Origin: Sympetrum striolatum
Taxonomy: Eukaryota; Arthropoda; Insecta; Odonata; Libellulidae
DNA length: 64,000 nt
Reading direction: 5' to 3'
Assembly: GCA_947579665.1 (NCBI GenBank)
Contig: OX388347.1
Location: 41,548,943-41,612,942 of the forward strand
Shown: positions 1 to 11,344 of the stretch, one piece after another
Position numbering within the stretch: the stretch's first letter is position 1
Layout: each line of letters opens with the position of its first letter
Program-made: the position numbers and the translations under genes
Notes under the pieces: generated by a model
Seen by the model: only the letters and a program-made list of their open reading frames with translations
Databases searched by the model: none
What the model was told of the DNA's origin: nothing

Positions 1-830
1 TGACCAGCTTATTTTTAGTTTGACAAATGTGTTTAAAATGGGCCAGTAACTTTAGTTGAAAAAGTGGCTATATTTTTGAATTGATGGATCTGGAAGTCCC
101 GAGTAGTGAAATATAAAGTTGCGAAAGGTGGGAGTTTACGCGGGACCAATGCTTTCCTACGCGGATAGGGTTCAAGGAGGGGAAAGAAACCTCAACGCTT
201 GGGCGTTAACATTCTCTAGGGTGACCCTCGGTGAAGTGGCAGATAAAATTCCCCGATTTAATTTGGTCCTGCACTTTCCAATGACGTTTCCCGCCTGGAT
301 ATTTCCTCCCGCGTCGCATTACGAACTTTTCTCCCGCCTTTGTACTACAGAGACGTTCCTGCGTCTCTAGAAAGTTACCACGACGTCACGTGGAACGCGA
401 CATTCTTGGGGAGGAATTTACCTCAAAACCGGAGCACTTCGTGAGGCCTCTTGTGGCAGCAAATTCCTAACGGTTTTGCACCGCCTTATTGAGCGCAAAC
501 GAAATTTTTGTCCCCCAAATATCTTTCGATACTGTGTGACGTGAAGCGCCGGCCTGGAAAAGAAACTTCGCCGGCAACTACTTTGTCCCGAGCACGCGTT
601 CCTTCCCATTTTTATTTTCAGAGGGCGACACACGTCGTGCTCCTCCCGTTCGTGTTTTCTTGGCGGGCGTTCCTTGTCTCAACCCAATTTTTGGTGTGCC
701 TTCGAGATTTTTAGCCTGAAAACTTCTGCAATTTTTCTCCTGTCTCTTCTTTGCAGAGCTTTATTTTAGCGTGGTGTCCATCGCATAGCCAACATTTGGT
801 TCCAGCATGCCGTTAATTTTCGTCGGAGAT
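1..830. other. GC-richer segment, no supported gene
   Basis: This stretch is visibly richer in G, C and CpG than the DNA that follows. Short open frames occur (for example 119-370 and 508-714 on the plus strand), but they overlap in several frames, match no family I know and lack convincing splice context. I treat it as non-coding sequence of the same kind as the other GC-richer islands in the window. Confidence 0.5.
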
Positions 831-1151
831 TAATACCACTAAACATGTCTTAAAACGCCTTAACAGATGCATTAATCAATGCACTGGGCCAGCCACCTGT
901 ACCAATAAATTTATATTATTAAAAGGAAATACAAAAATATCCCAATATTCTACCTTTACCTAAATTTTTAGGGAAACTACTCAAAAAATTCCATCAAAAA
1001 CTAACTAACCAAAAGGATCCCCTCCTTCCCAAAATTTGGTTTTATGAAATTATTAGTACAAAGCATTGTAAAAGATTTCCCAAACAAAAAAATCTTAAAC
1101 TTACTGTAATTTTTTAAAAATTTTCTGTTTTATATACTTAACTCTGTAAGT
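831..1151. other. AT-rich spacer
   Basis: AT-rich DNA with many stops in all frames. No gene or clear repeat seen. Confidence 0.5.
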
Positions 1152-1354
1152 ACTTGTACATATTTCGATTGTATACAATAATGTCCTCAAATTATATCCT
1201 TGTAATTATGTTTAATTAGGTATAGCTAGTTCTAAGATATTTGTTTTAGGGGTACATTAATACTGTTGTTAAATAGATTTCAGTCACATATTTTTGTAAT
1301 GGCCAAGTGATGGAATTTTGATAACACACATTACACAATCAGTTGGTAAATGTG
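1152..1354. repeat. Duplicated ~200 bp repeat, copy 1
   Basis: A diverged direct copy of 1475-1665. Both copies share the same order of short blocks: CTTGTACAT near the start, CAGTCACAT and TGGCCAAGT in the middle, and a GGTAAATGT block at the end. It is probably part of an old retroelement 3' untranslated region, but the family is not recognised. Confidence 0.6.
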
Positions 1355-1474
1355 CCTAAGTGTAGTTGTAAAATTTATAAATAAACGTTTAAAAATAATT
1401 AAAAACAATAAAAAACAATTAAAAATATAAAAAATTAGCAGGAATTCTCTTTCATCTGCTCTAATTATAATGTA

Positions 1475-1665
1475 ACTTGTACATTTCATTGTTAACAAAA
1501 ATATCTTCAAATCACATCCTTTGTAATTAGGTTTAGTTAGTCTTTAGATATTAATTTTAGAGGTAAATTAATACTATTGTTGTATCGGTGACAGTCACAT
1601 AATTTTGTGATGGCCAAGTTATTGAATTTAGGATAACGCGTACTACACCATCAGCTGGTAAATGT
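1475..1665. repeat. Duplicated ~200 bp repeat, copy 2
   Basis: Second copy of the repeat at 1152-1354, about 120 bp downstream in the same orientation. It runs directly into a short (ATT)n tract at about 1667-1678, the kind of tail seen on the LINE 3' ends elsewhere in this window. That supports a retroelement origin. Confidence 0.6.
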
Positions 1666-1678
1666 CGTTATTATTATT

Positions 1679-2146
1679 ACCTTTGTTATTATTTTGCTAC
1701 AAATTGACCGAAGTCAGATGGCAACCGCAAACATTGTTAAATTACCCTTTCACAAATAAATTATTACATTTCAAAATACCTTAATAACGTCACTACATTA
1801 AAAACAGGATTAGGTCACGCTTTTAACACAAACAAGACTAAATTTAGCAAACATCCCCCTAATTTTCTCAAACATCTCACTTACATATTATAGATTTAAC
1901 AATATCTAAAACCTCCTTTCAAAACATTTTTATAATATCTTAAAAAATATCTATGCTTAAAATCTTTGATTGATTTAGTTATGTCATTCCGAGATACAAT
2001 GTTATAATAGGCCTGAAGATTTCTTCAAAAAATTACCGAAAAACGAAAAAGGAGTTCAGATGTAGATGTAGTGGTATATTGTGAAAGACTGATATAAATG
2101 GGAACATTTTGAATTTTTTTTTGTAAATTATATGTGTTATATTTGA
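1679..2146. other. AT-rich spacer
   Basis: AT-rich with no open frame or repeat that I can support. It ends at the target duplication of the Transib-like element. Confidence 0.5.
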
Positions 2147-2151
2147 CGATG
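2147..2151. repeat. Target site duplication CGATG, left
   Basis: The 5 bp CGATG directly precedes the left terminus CACAGTG and is repeated directly after the right terminus at 4904-4908. Length 5 matches the Transib superfamily and also RAG-mediated transposition. Confidence 0.8.
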
Positions 2152-2828
2152 CACAGTGGGCTAGAATCGAAAAAAGCTGGCCAAAAATAAGAAAGTGCTT
2201 TTTTTGAGTGAGGACTTTGAAACTTCGCTTGGTCATTTTTAAATAAATTCTACATATAAGTGCGAAATCATTTTTGTTGATACTTACGCGTTACAATTCT
2301 ACAGGAGGTCAAAGTTGACCTTGACAAAGACCGATTTTCGCGAAAATTTCCAGTTTCCGATTTTTCGCGAAATTCTTCAACTTCAAGTCGTTTGTAAACC
2401 CAAACTAGAAAAATCATCGGGTAAAATATGATTCCATATTATAAATATGTTCTTTGTCCTTCATAAGACTTGGTTTCAATGAGCTCTGTGGAATATTTAT
2501 AAACTTTACATTACAAAATGGCGGACCCTTATTTTGGAACGAAGTTTTACCTAAAGCGAGGAAAATAGTAGATTGAGACACCGTGTGACACGGGATTACT
2601 TACATCACGATAAGATATGAACCTTCCTTAATAGGAATCTGAAATAAAATCTTGCCCCAATTTTCCCCAATAATTTATAAATCGACTTTTCGACAACGCT
2701 ACAAGGGCCGGATCCGCTCGGCGGAGCACCGTCCTCCGCTACGCTGTCGTGTTTTGAGAGGAACAACGAACCAAAACGATTCTGATTCGTTCTTTTGTAG
2801 ATTTTAACCATTATTATACTTTGTACAT
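2152..2828 (+). repeat. Left long terminal inverted repeat of the Transib-like element
   Basis: About 677 bp, matching the reverse complement of 4239-4903 over its whole length with scattered substitutions and a few indels. One indel is a short GTTGACC/TTGAC duplication near 2315-2330. Inside is a GC-rich stretch (about 2700-2760) and a TTTTCGCGAAA/TTTCGCGAAA motif pair (about 2336-2372). Positions 2152-2158 read CACAGTG. After a 23 bp spacer, 2182-2190 read CAAAAATAA, which resembles the nonamer of a 23-spacer recombination signal. Confidence 0.85.
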
Positions 2829-3006
2829 TAGTTATATATTAATTTTTTTAAGTTAATAGTTGCTTAAGATATGTTTGTGATTTTGATACTGACTGCTTCT
2901 TCACTCTCACTCTCTACAATAATGAAACTTTTTTTACAAAATCGGTAGAACTAGCCGTCACTTTGAGTAATTTCATTACAGAAATAAATACATAGGTTGT
3001 TATATT

Positions 3007-3330
3007 ATGAAAATGGTGGAATATAGCGTAGAATTTTTTCAAATACAAAATTTGCCCACATCTGGAGTTGTTTTGGCGACCGTCGAGGTGCTCTGGAGCG
3101 CTGGAAAAGTTCGGCAAAGGGCTCGTTTTATTGCAGGCAGCTGCGCTTTTCCGGATATACGGTACCCTTTGAATTGCATGTCTGTGATTTTTCCTCACAT
3201 GCGTAGGAATAATTCAGTTCTATTTGAACATTGGATAAGAAGAGGTTGTGTTTTGTGCTTTCCAATTAGCTACGACAGTTCTGTGAAACAAGAATTCTTC
3301 GACAATCTCCTGGTAGCAGTACTCGTGTGA
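3007..3330 (+). other. Unassigned open frame inside the Transib-like element
   Basis: A 107-codon plus-strand frame between the left arm and the transposase remnant. It reads on without a stop and includes several Cys and aromatic residues (CAFPDIRYPLNCM). I cannot align it to the transposase N-terminus by eye. It may be an upstream exon of the element, filler DNA captured on deletion, or chance. The AT-rich gap 3331-3534 before the remnant could be an old intron. Confidence 0.3.
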
Positions 3331-3534
3331 TGTTTTAGATATTTCAGAGTAATTATATCTCGTGAGGTTTGTTATTCATTATATTTTCTTTTTTATTTAA
3401 TGTATATGGGGGTAAATTGTGATGTATTTTCTGATCGTTTTAAAATATGATGCTGTTTAAGGTTTGTTTTATATTATTAAGTTTTTTGTGAACTGCCGTT
3501 TATCAATACCAATTTAATTAATCATTTCTTAAAA

Positions 3535-4013
3535 GGAATTGACGAAGATCTAATAAAAAGATTCGCCAATATCTTGAAGGCAATTTCAAGTGGTTTTCCA
3601 CTAAATGAAATAGCATTCAAATATTATTGCTGCGCTACAGCAGAGATGTATGTCCGATTATATCCGTGGTACTACATGCCACCAACAGTACATAAAGTAC
3701 TTATACACTGGGCTGAAATAGCAAAAGAGGCAATCCTTCCGTTGGGGTAACTGACAGAAGAGGTAATGGAGGCCCTATATAAAGACGCAAGGAAATACCG
3801 GGAGAGATACACAAGGAAACACTCCAGAGTGGCCACGAACGAGGATTTGTTCCATAGATTACTTCTGATTCACTAATTTCAATATCGGCACCAGGTAGAG
3901 CAACAAAAGGATCGAGGATTCTGAGCAAAGAGATTAAGGAACTCCTAGTCATGAACGATGAGGAGGAATTGGCTTACGGGAATGAAGATTCTTCAGACGA
4001 GGAATGTATTTAA
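3535..4013 (+). pseudogene. Transib (RAG1-like) transposase C-terminal remnant
   Basis: Frame 3535-3876 encodes the C-terminal catalytic block of a Transib transposase, interrupted by an in-frame TAA at 3748-3750. Visible motifs are MPPTVHKVLIHWAEI, then TEEVMEALYK, then RKHSRVATNEDLFHRLLL. In RAG1 the corresponding region carries the third DDE acid (E962), and TEEVMEALYK keeps an acidic residue at that place. The usual RLL-SSDP-IS continuation appears only after a shift into the frame 3864-4013 (SDSLIS, then an acidic tail rich in D/E before a TAA at 4011), so at least one frameshift is present. Family members are several hundred residues long; the DNA for the first two catalytic Asp residues is missing here. 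The enzyme cannot be functional. Family assignment is from motif recognition, not a search. Confidence 0.8.
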
Positions 4014-4238
4014 TAGAGAAGGTAATGTATAAAAACACCGTATACTTCATTAAAACTCACTTAAAACTTTGACTGCATGATTTAATAGAAATTTAGCATT
4101 ATCGTACAAAAATAAACCACTACATGATATTAATATCGCTGTCGTGGTCCCATGCTTTAAAGCACAGCCCATTTCATTTTTTTTAATTATCACCCTACAA
4201 GAAATGGTGACTTTCTAATAACTGTTGATATCTAAGAT

Positions 4239-4903
4239 ATGTACGGAGTGTAATAATGGTTAAAATCTACAAAAGAACGAATCAGAATCAGTATTGGTTC
4301 GTTGTTCCTATCAAAACATGACAGGGTAGCGGAGGACGGTCCTCCGCCAAGCAGATTCGACCCTTGCAGCGTTGTCGAAAAGTCGATTTATAAATTATTG
4401 GGGCAAATTGGGGCAAGATTTTATTTCAGATTCCAATTAAGGAAGGTTCATAGCTTATCGTGGTGTAAGTAATCCCGTGTCACACGGTGTCTCAATCTAC
4501 TATTTTCTCGCTTTAGGTAAAACTTCGTTCCAAAATAAGGGTCCGCCATTTTGTAATGTAAAGTTTATAAATATTCCACAGAGCTCATTGAAACCAAGTC
4601 TTATGAAGGACAAAGAACATATTTATAATATGGAATCATATTTTACCCGATGATTTTCCTAGTTTGGGTTCACAAACAACTTGAAGTTGAAGAATTTCGC
4701 GAAAAATCGGAAACTGGAAATTTTCGCGAAAATCGGTCAACTTTGACCTCCTGTAGAATTGTAACGCGTAAGTATCAACAAAAATGATTTCGCACTTATA
4801 TGTAGAATTTATTTAAGAATGACCAAGCGAAGTTTCAAAGTCCGCACTCAAAAAAAGCACTTTCTTATTTTTGGCCAGCTTTTTTCGATTCTAGCCCACT
4901 GTG
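4239..4903 (-). repeat. Right long terminal inverted repeat of the Transib-like element
   Basis: About 665 bp, the inverted partner of 2152-2828. Read inward from 4903 on the minus strand it begins CACAGTG, followed by the same spacer and A-rich nonamer-like block as the left end. The close match between arms suggests the element is not extremely old, or that the arms were homogenised. Confidence 0.85.
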
Positions 4904-4908
4904 CGATG
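4904..4908. repeat. Target site duplication CGATG, right
   Basis: Exact copy of the left 5 bp flank, directly outside the right terminus of the element. It supports one insertion event with these ends. Confidence 0.8.
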
Positions 4909-6880
4909 TGACAAAATGACATGTGGCCTAGCAAAGAAACGACGAAAACTGAATATGTAAAAGTAACAGTATTTATGAGATATCTGGGGATGTATGTACA
5001 TTAAAGTGGGTGCCATGGGAATGCTGTATAATACAAGGGGTTCTTTAGTAGAGTGAGTTATGATATCGTGTGACAATACAGTGATGCAATTCCAAATCGT
5101 CATTCGGTAAGATGCCTTCTTGCGTGAGGGATTAAGGAAGCATTAGTATTGTAAATACTGGCAGTGAATTTATTTAGATGTAGCAGGCTGAAAACCTTCT
5201 AGCTGCAGTCTCTATGATAATAAATAAAAATATTCAATCAAAATGCCATTACCGTGAGGTAAAAATAACTTTATAAATTTTCGGTGATCAATTAAACGCT
5301 TATGGACGCTTTTGGTATTATAATGGAATTGATTTGAAAATTATGATGTAATTGATTTGTCGAGAGAGAAATTTTGGCGAAGACAAGGGAAAATTTGGAA
5401 ATTCAGGAACCTTTTCTTTCTCCCACTGTCATCTTGTTGATTGCTCTTTTCCGCTGTCATCACCAGGGGCATTATCATAAGCGCTCAAAGAAGACTGAAT
5501 TGTGTGGAATTCTATTTCCCGTTAGCTTTAGTGGCGATTGCTAACTTCCGTATGTTATATTTTTGTATTGGTTATACGGATTTATTAAAAGTGCACTAAC
5601 CATTGGCCTATGAAGAGTTATTTTCGATTTTTCTCTTAACTTCTCGACTTTGTTACTATCTGTACTTCTAATAATTATAATAAATCTATATTTTTTATAT
5701 CTTAGATCCAAGTTTCTCGTTTTCCTTTGGTATTGTTTGATTAGCTCTACGTATTTGTATTCTTGATAGTGTCGTATGTGCTGTCCAGTATCAAGAACAG
5801 TGTCTTGCTGTGTTTTGCCTAGCCACATGAGCTCTATCTTTTCGATTTTTAATATCTATGTCCCATTAATGATATTCATCTATTATTTTACGGGGAATAC
5901 ACTCGATTTTTTCATAATCCTATGGTATGATTATCTGATCGTCAGCAAAAAAGAGAGTAAATAACTTGTTTTCTTCCAAAGGATTTTAATGGCACTACAA
6001 CTTATTTTCAGGGATTATAGTTTGTACACGTTAAAATATACTGATAAATATGGTTGTTTTTATATCATTTTTGACATTGTGAATTAAATGATGATTACTA
6101 AACGAAAGAAAAATGTGTTTTCTATAATGTAGGATTTAGGTTATGGAATATGAAGTGAAGCGTTTCTTAGATTGTTGATGCCGTAAGCAGTAATTCTTTC
6201 TTAGATATTAATAATGAAGAAAAACTATTATCCACTGTTCACTAGCGTTGATTTAATCTAAAGTTTTCTACGAACAATATAATTTGGCAGTAACTTTACA
6301 AAAAATGTGATTTTATTAATGCTCGATGGAAAAATGTAGGAAATGAAAAGTTTCGACTCCAGAAAAAGGAAAAGGGTTCAATTATAAACAGAATTAGAAA
6401 ACTAACAAAAATAATTTTTTAAAAGTCTATAACCGTAATTTAACATACTACACTTTCACCATTAAGTTGTATTAACCATATGCGTTTTTTAGTTCATTTA
6501 CACGTAGGAAGTATGGTTAATATATCTCTACCTAAAAATCTTTCATTAACAGTGACCAAGAGGTTACTTCGTTGCATTGAAGCAATGAAAACATCCCTTT
6601 ATTGGTATCGATCCAAACAAATTATTTTGTCCCGTTTTATTGAAGGTTGACTTTCCAACTAGACGGGATATAATCAGCCTGCTTAAGGATGCATACTCTT
6701 AAATTTGGGTGACGCATTCATATATATTTCGAAATCTTCTCCATAGACTTCTACTTCCTTGAACTAAAAAACATTTCCAAACTATATCTCATTCCCTGTC
6801 GCTATAACGGCTCATTAATGAAGACTTCCCATATTCCATAATATATATCTCTCTAAGTTTAGCTGTGTCATCATACCACT
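4909..6880. other. AT-rich stretch, nothing recognised
   Basis: Stops are frequent in all frames. Open frames such as 5541-5828 (minus) are low complexity in composition and match no family I know. Confidence 0.5.
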
Positions 6881-7562
6881 TTATATCTGCCCGTCCGGAT
6901 CGCTAACCGACTGAAAATTCATCCAGCATTCACGCACTAGTATTTTCGGAAGCCGAAAAAGGACCGCGGAACGAGCAGAAATCGCTCGTCCGGCTTTTTT
7001 CTCCGCTTTCATTTTCTTCCTCAATCGAAGCGGAAGGATTAGTATAGCCTCCGGAAAACAATTTGAATAAAACCCATCGTCGCGAGCGTCATTTCTTATG
7101 CCGCGAATAAAAAGAGCTGGGGACAATGACAGAAGGACCTACTAGAGAGAACTGGAAATGCATTCCCTTCTCCGGCAGACGCTACTTCCCAAAATGGGAA
7201 ATACTTACATTAGATACCGCTGTTTTCTTTTCTCTTTCCCTCGGTCGCTATTTCTTTCGACGAATGGTATTTTCCCTTTCTAATCTTACGGTTCTCTTTC
7301 GATGATAAAAAGTACGCTCTCTGTAATTACTCATACGACCTTTTTCCCGTCATCCTTTGCGATGCCTTTTTTGTGAAGCTCTTGCTAGAGAGTAGGAAAA
7401 GAGAAGAATGGAGCCACGGTTCTTATCTCTATCTTTATCACAAAGGGAGAGGGCAGTTGAGTCTTAAAGTGGGTCTATCTTCTGTCCCGATAACTTCCCG
7501 AGTCGCGCCGAAACATTTATTGGAGGATTCTTCTCTCGGAGGAGTATTATTTGAAGTGCACT
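6881..7562. other. GC-richer island
   Basis: Compositionally distinct from its flanks, with CpG, CCGG and GAA/TTC-rich runs (for example CGGAAGCCGAAAAAGGACC at about 6949). Short overlapping frames occur on both strands without recognisable domains. Possibly unique host non-coding DNA or a regulatory segment; function unknown. Confidence 0.4.
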
Positions 7563-8349
7563 AGCTTTTGTTTGGAATACTTACTTCAACTCCGAATTTG
7601 GGTACTCCTTGTGATAGCTGCGAGACCTCATAAACTTTATGAGACACTTTGAGCGTGTCTTAGTCAAGTGGGGATTAAAAACTTTTAATCCTGCGATTTC
7701 CTATTTTGAAAGATTCCTTGATGAAGTAAGTGTTTGAATATTTTTTCTTGTAATGTTTTCGGTTTTCTTCGCACTGCTTAAGAAATTCAAAGATATGACA
7801 AAACAATAAATTTCGTTTTATTTAAATGAAAGGTATGTGTAAATTGTGAGAGAATATATGAAAATTGGAGTGGATGAGGTTGCTATTTGGAGGTTTGTAG
7901 TTAAACGTTGTAGTATCCACGTCTTTATCCTGGTATGTTTTCCTTTACATATTAAAAGTTTTTTCGCATTTATGTGCTTACTGTTTAATCGGTTGGGAAA
8001 AATAATTATCTCGGTGGAAAACTTTTACTATAATACTGCAACTTTTTAACAGAACTAAAACATTCAGAATGTAAAAAAAATGTTTCATTGAGAAGTTTAG
8101 AAAAATATTTAGCTCGACGGTATAACTTTAACTATAATGTTAGGATTTATCAATAAGACTTGCGCATTTTGAATGTGAGCAATTAAGGGGAAAGAAGGTA
8201 CTATAAGTAATAAGTACATACTTTAGATTTTCTACAGTGGCGCTTAGGACTCAACTTAAGTGAAAAGGCTAAATACCGATTATTTTTCAGTTCAGAAGTT
8301 TTGTTTATTGTGAAAATCTTCCGGAGGTGCTTTCGAGTACCTTCTTAAA
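7563..8349. other. AT-rich spacer
   Basis: No gene or repeat supported. The small open frame 7846-8049 has no recognisable features. Confidence 0.5.
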
Positions 8350-8415
8350 GGTATCTGCGTTGGATTCGAATCCGTGATTTTAGAGTTGGTTAGGGCGTTA
8401 ACTCTTTTCACCAGT
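8350..8415 (-). mobile_element. tRNA-like SINE head fragment
   Basis: On the minus strand, about 8357-8415 resembles a tRNA: an A-box-like region with GTTAACGCCC, an anticodon-like stem, then the B-box sequence GGATTCGAATCC (8362-8373). No good acceptor stem closes it, so it is not a tRNA gene. It fits the 5' head of a tRNA-derived SINE. Confidence 0.5.
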
Positions 8416-8874
8416 ACTGAACTCGAAAGAGAAAATCGTGCACCGATTTCTCCCCGGATCTTTGTGAGGGAGCGCTTCCAAATTAGCGTGCTAGAATTCC
8501 TGTCGCTCTGGTAACAATTCCATGGTGCTTTTCCATTTCCTTTAAAGTAAGCAATTCCTCCTTCTTCTTAAAACGTAAACCCTCTGCTCTTTACAGTTCT
8601 TATTTAACTTGCCTCACTTAGAAACTTTGATGTAAAATAACATTTTCTTTAACATAAAAATAGTCCACATCATTTCTCACGAGTTTACTCATGTCATATG
8701 AAAATCGTCGGGAAATTTACGTAAAATCAACGTGTTAAATTCTCTGAAATTTTGTATTGGCATAACGTAATCATGGGCTTGGACCCAGGAATTCTCATTG
8801 GGAAATAATGCTTAGTAGAATTGCTTAAAACTGCTATGTAGGTGTTTTCCAGTAGTGGATAAATATTGTTTCCT

Positions 8875-9078
8875 AAAATTCTCTTAGATTTTTAACATCC
8901 ACAATTCTTCTCATTTTTCTCATACTATCTATTTAATTAAATTATTGTCTAATTTATGACGATGGGATAGATGTAAGAAGAGACTTGTTACTGATTCATT
9001 AGTTTTCATTGTTGATTTATGGTATGGTATTTGTTTATAAGTATCAATCTCGCCCGAATAAAGACGACTTATTACTAA
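8875..9078 (+). repeat. Dispersed repeat ending CCGAATAAAGACG, copy 1
   Basis: It aligns along its length with 45260-45405: a TTCTCAT-rich part, then ATTATTG, then AAGAAGAGACTT, ending in CGCCCGAATAAAGACGAC. Shorter matches to its end are at 23690-23782, 51575-51612 and 60455-60525. It looks like a retroelement 3' untranslated region with an AATAAA signal near the end. No coding part is attached here. Confidence 0.5.
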
Positions 9079-11342
9079 TTTAATAGACTATGCAATATAT
9101 CCGTTATAAAGATTCTGCAGGTACCAAAAAAGCCTAATACTAAACACTTAACACAATATTAAAAAATTTCGATAGTCTTAATACTATCAATAAACTGCAT
9201 ATTACTGAGGATATCTTGCTGTCGACTTAGGGTAGATCCAAAAAAATCTTAATTAATGCACATATATATTGTTTAACCGTTTGGAGGCCGTAAGTTTCCA
9301 CAAAATTAAATTAAGAGAAGCATCTGAAGAAGTCAAATGCCACTTAGAATGAAATTCAATCAAGATTTTTACGTCTATTGGTGTATCGCATTTGGCCATT
9401 ACCCATTTTAATCTGCTAAGTTTTCAAATGCATGCCTTACACCTCCTGGTCAATGGAATTCGTTGGTGGTCAGCGGAGATCCCTCCCAATTTGATCCATC
9501 GGAAAACGGTTGAACTCGCGGTTGGTCAGGAATTCCGGAAAGAGTCTCTCCGTACTTCTGGAATGTAGCTCTGGCGAGAACGACTATGCATTTCGCATAT
9601 TAATTGCACGATAGTAATGCTGAATATCTCAAATAGTCTCGTCTCAATTCCTTCCAAATCAATTTCTACTGGTTATTCTCGAAAGAAATGCTTCCGAGTA
9701 TGATCCAATTGGAGATGCTCATCTTTGGACCAAGTTAGAATAACTTACCTTTGTCGGTAATTATATTGGAAAAATATATTCATACCGCATGAATGTATGT
9801 TTGATGAATTTTTTATTAAATTTAGCAGAAAACTGGAATAGTGAAAGTAATTTTTTGCTTGAAGTAACTTAGTAGTAGTAGATCTAGTATGGAATTTGTA
9901 TTGAAAAACTGAAAATTTTGGTTTTTATTTGGCCAGCTTCAACTTCCACGAAAAATAATGATGTATGGTATGTATTTATTATCCAGATGAGACAATGATT
10001 GGGGTATAAGTTATTCCAACGCCCGATTTTGTTCTGATATACAAAAAAGAAAATTAAAGTAGGGAGTAAAACTCTTGAAACATAGAGTAATATTGAGAAA
10101 TTCAAGTAATTATTTTACTCCTTAAAAGAAAGTTTAAATAAATTTCCATGAAAATAATTTATAGTTTAAATAATTTCACACTGAAACGAATTTTGTATCT
10201 CAGTTTTTTATTTCTTTACTTTTTTAAATAAAAAATGTTACCGTTGTTTAGCTCATAGCTCATGTCTTCATGCATACTTACTTGAAATATCTTATTATTT
10301 TAGCTTCAATAATAAAATGGTGGAATCAATGTATATGAATCTCTCAAGAAAATAAATTTCAGTGAATTATGGGTTGTGTTTTAAGTCGCTATAATCATAT
10401 GAAACATTTATAAATACTCCTAGGTATTAATGTTCCTTACTTCTAAATATTTCTTAGTATTATAAGTATTATTAATATTTATAATATAAATAATATTTAT
10501 TTTCGTAGGAAATACATATATAGCTGAAAATGATTGAATATATTGAGCGTGGAAAACGAATTTATTTGTCAAGTATCAAAGATGATAAGTGTGCACTACG
10601 GTAATGTATTTTATTAGATCGCCATTGACAAATTTAGCAGCAAATTTACTTCGAATGGGGAGAAGGCTAGATCGATGATCCGTCCCCTTGTTCAAGAAAA
10701 CACCGGTAAAAACACGTATTAACACAACAAAATACTAAGTAAGTGGCGAGAACTCTCATTTAATTCAAGTAAGAAAATGCCCAAATACATCCCAGAGGAG
10801 AGTTAACCACAATTCATGCTAGGAAAAGCAAGTGGGTACTTAAAGAGAAGTTGAAGGTATATTTGGTAAGTGACGGCGCCAGATTCTCCGAGCGTTGGAA
10901 GTGATATCTGGCTAGATTAGACGCAAAGAGAGAAGTACTTAATATGGCTTTACTTTTGATGTTGGCAGAGATTTTAGTAAGGCCTCTCGCCATAGCACAT
11001 CAAAAATACTAGGTTATTTTCAGCCTGGAAGCTAAAATTCATTCCATGACCCCTTTCTCACTGCTGAGTTCCAAAAAAGGAGAAATAAATTTAGTCTTTG
11101 AGTAGAAATTCAGATGCAAGGTAATGATAGCTGAGTACTGAAGCGATTTCGCTATTTCTTGGAAACTGGATTCTATTGACGTCAGAATTGACGCAATGAA
11201 ACTTTATAACCGAGATTTAAAAAGCAGTATACACTCACAGAGCCCTATTGACCAATTTTTTGATGCAGTTTTTTCATCGTTGATTGTCAATTCATTTTCC
11301 TTCTATGAATTCATTTAACCTTTTCCATATAATTTATTTTTC
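9079..11342. other. Mostly AT-rich, nothing recognised
   Basis: Contains a small GC-richer patch (about 9430-9600) with a weak tRNA-like arrangement that I did not accept. No supported gene. A ~30 bp block AATAAAATGGTGGAATCAAT at about 10310-10329 recurs with changes at about 19067-19090. Confidence 0.45.
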
Positions 11343-11344
11343 AT

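Larger units (their letters stand above)
2152..4903 (+). mobile_element. Transib/RAG1-like DNA transposon with ~670 bp terminal inverted repeats
   Basis: A 2752 bp element bounded by perfect inverted ends starting CACAGTGGGC and flanked on both sides by the 5 bp direct repeat CGATG (2147-2151 and 4904-4908). Seen directly: arms 2152-2828 and 4239-4903 are near-identical inverted copies, and the ~1.4 kb interior carries a broken coding remnant at 3535-4013. Known of the family: Transib transposons, the relatives of RAG1, make 5 bp target duplications, and their ends start with a CAC heptamer like that of V(D)J recombination signals. The coding remnant has the conserved C-terminal block of Transib transposases, so three independent signs agree. 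Oddities: Transib inverted repeats are usually tens of bases, so arms of ~670 bp are unusual, and most of the transposase is missing. The element is non-autonomous now; internal deletion or arm duplication are both possible. Confidence 0.85.

Noticed and set aside
9460..9540. A tRNA-like SINE head
   Set aside because: GGTGGTCAGCGG and GGTTGAACTCGCGG only loosely fit A and B boxes, and no second copy was seen.
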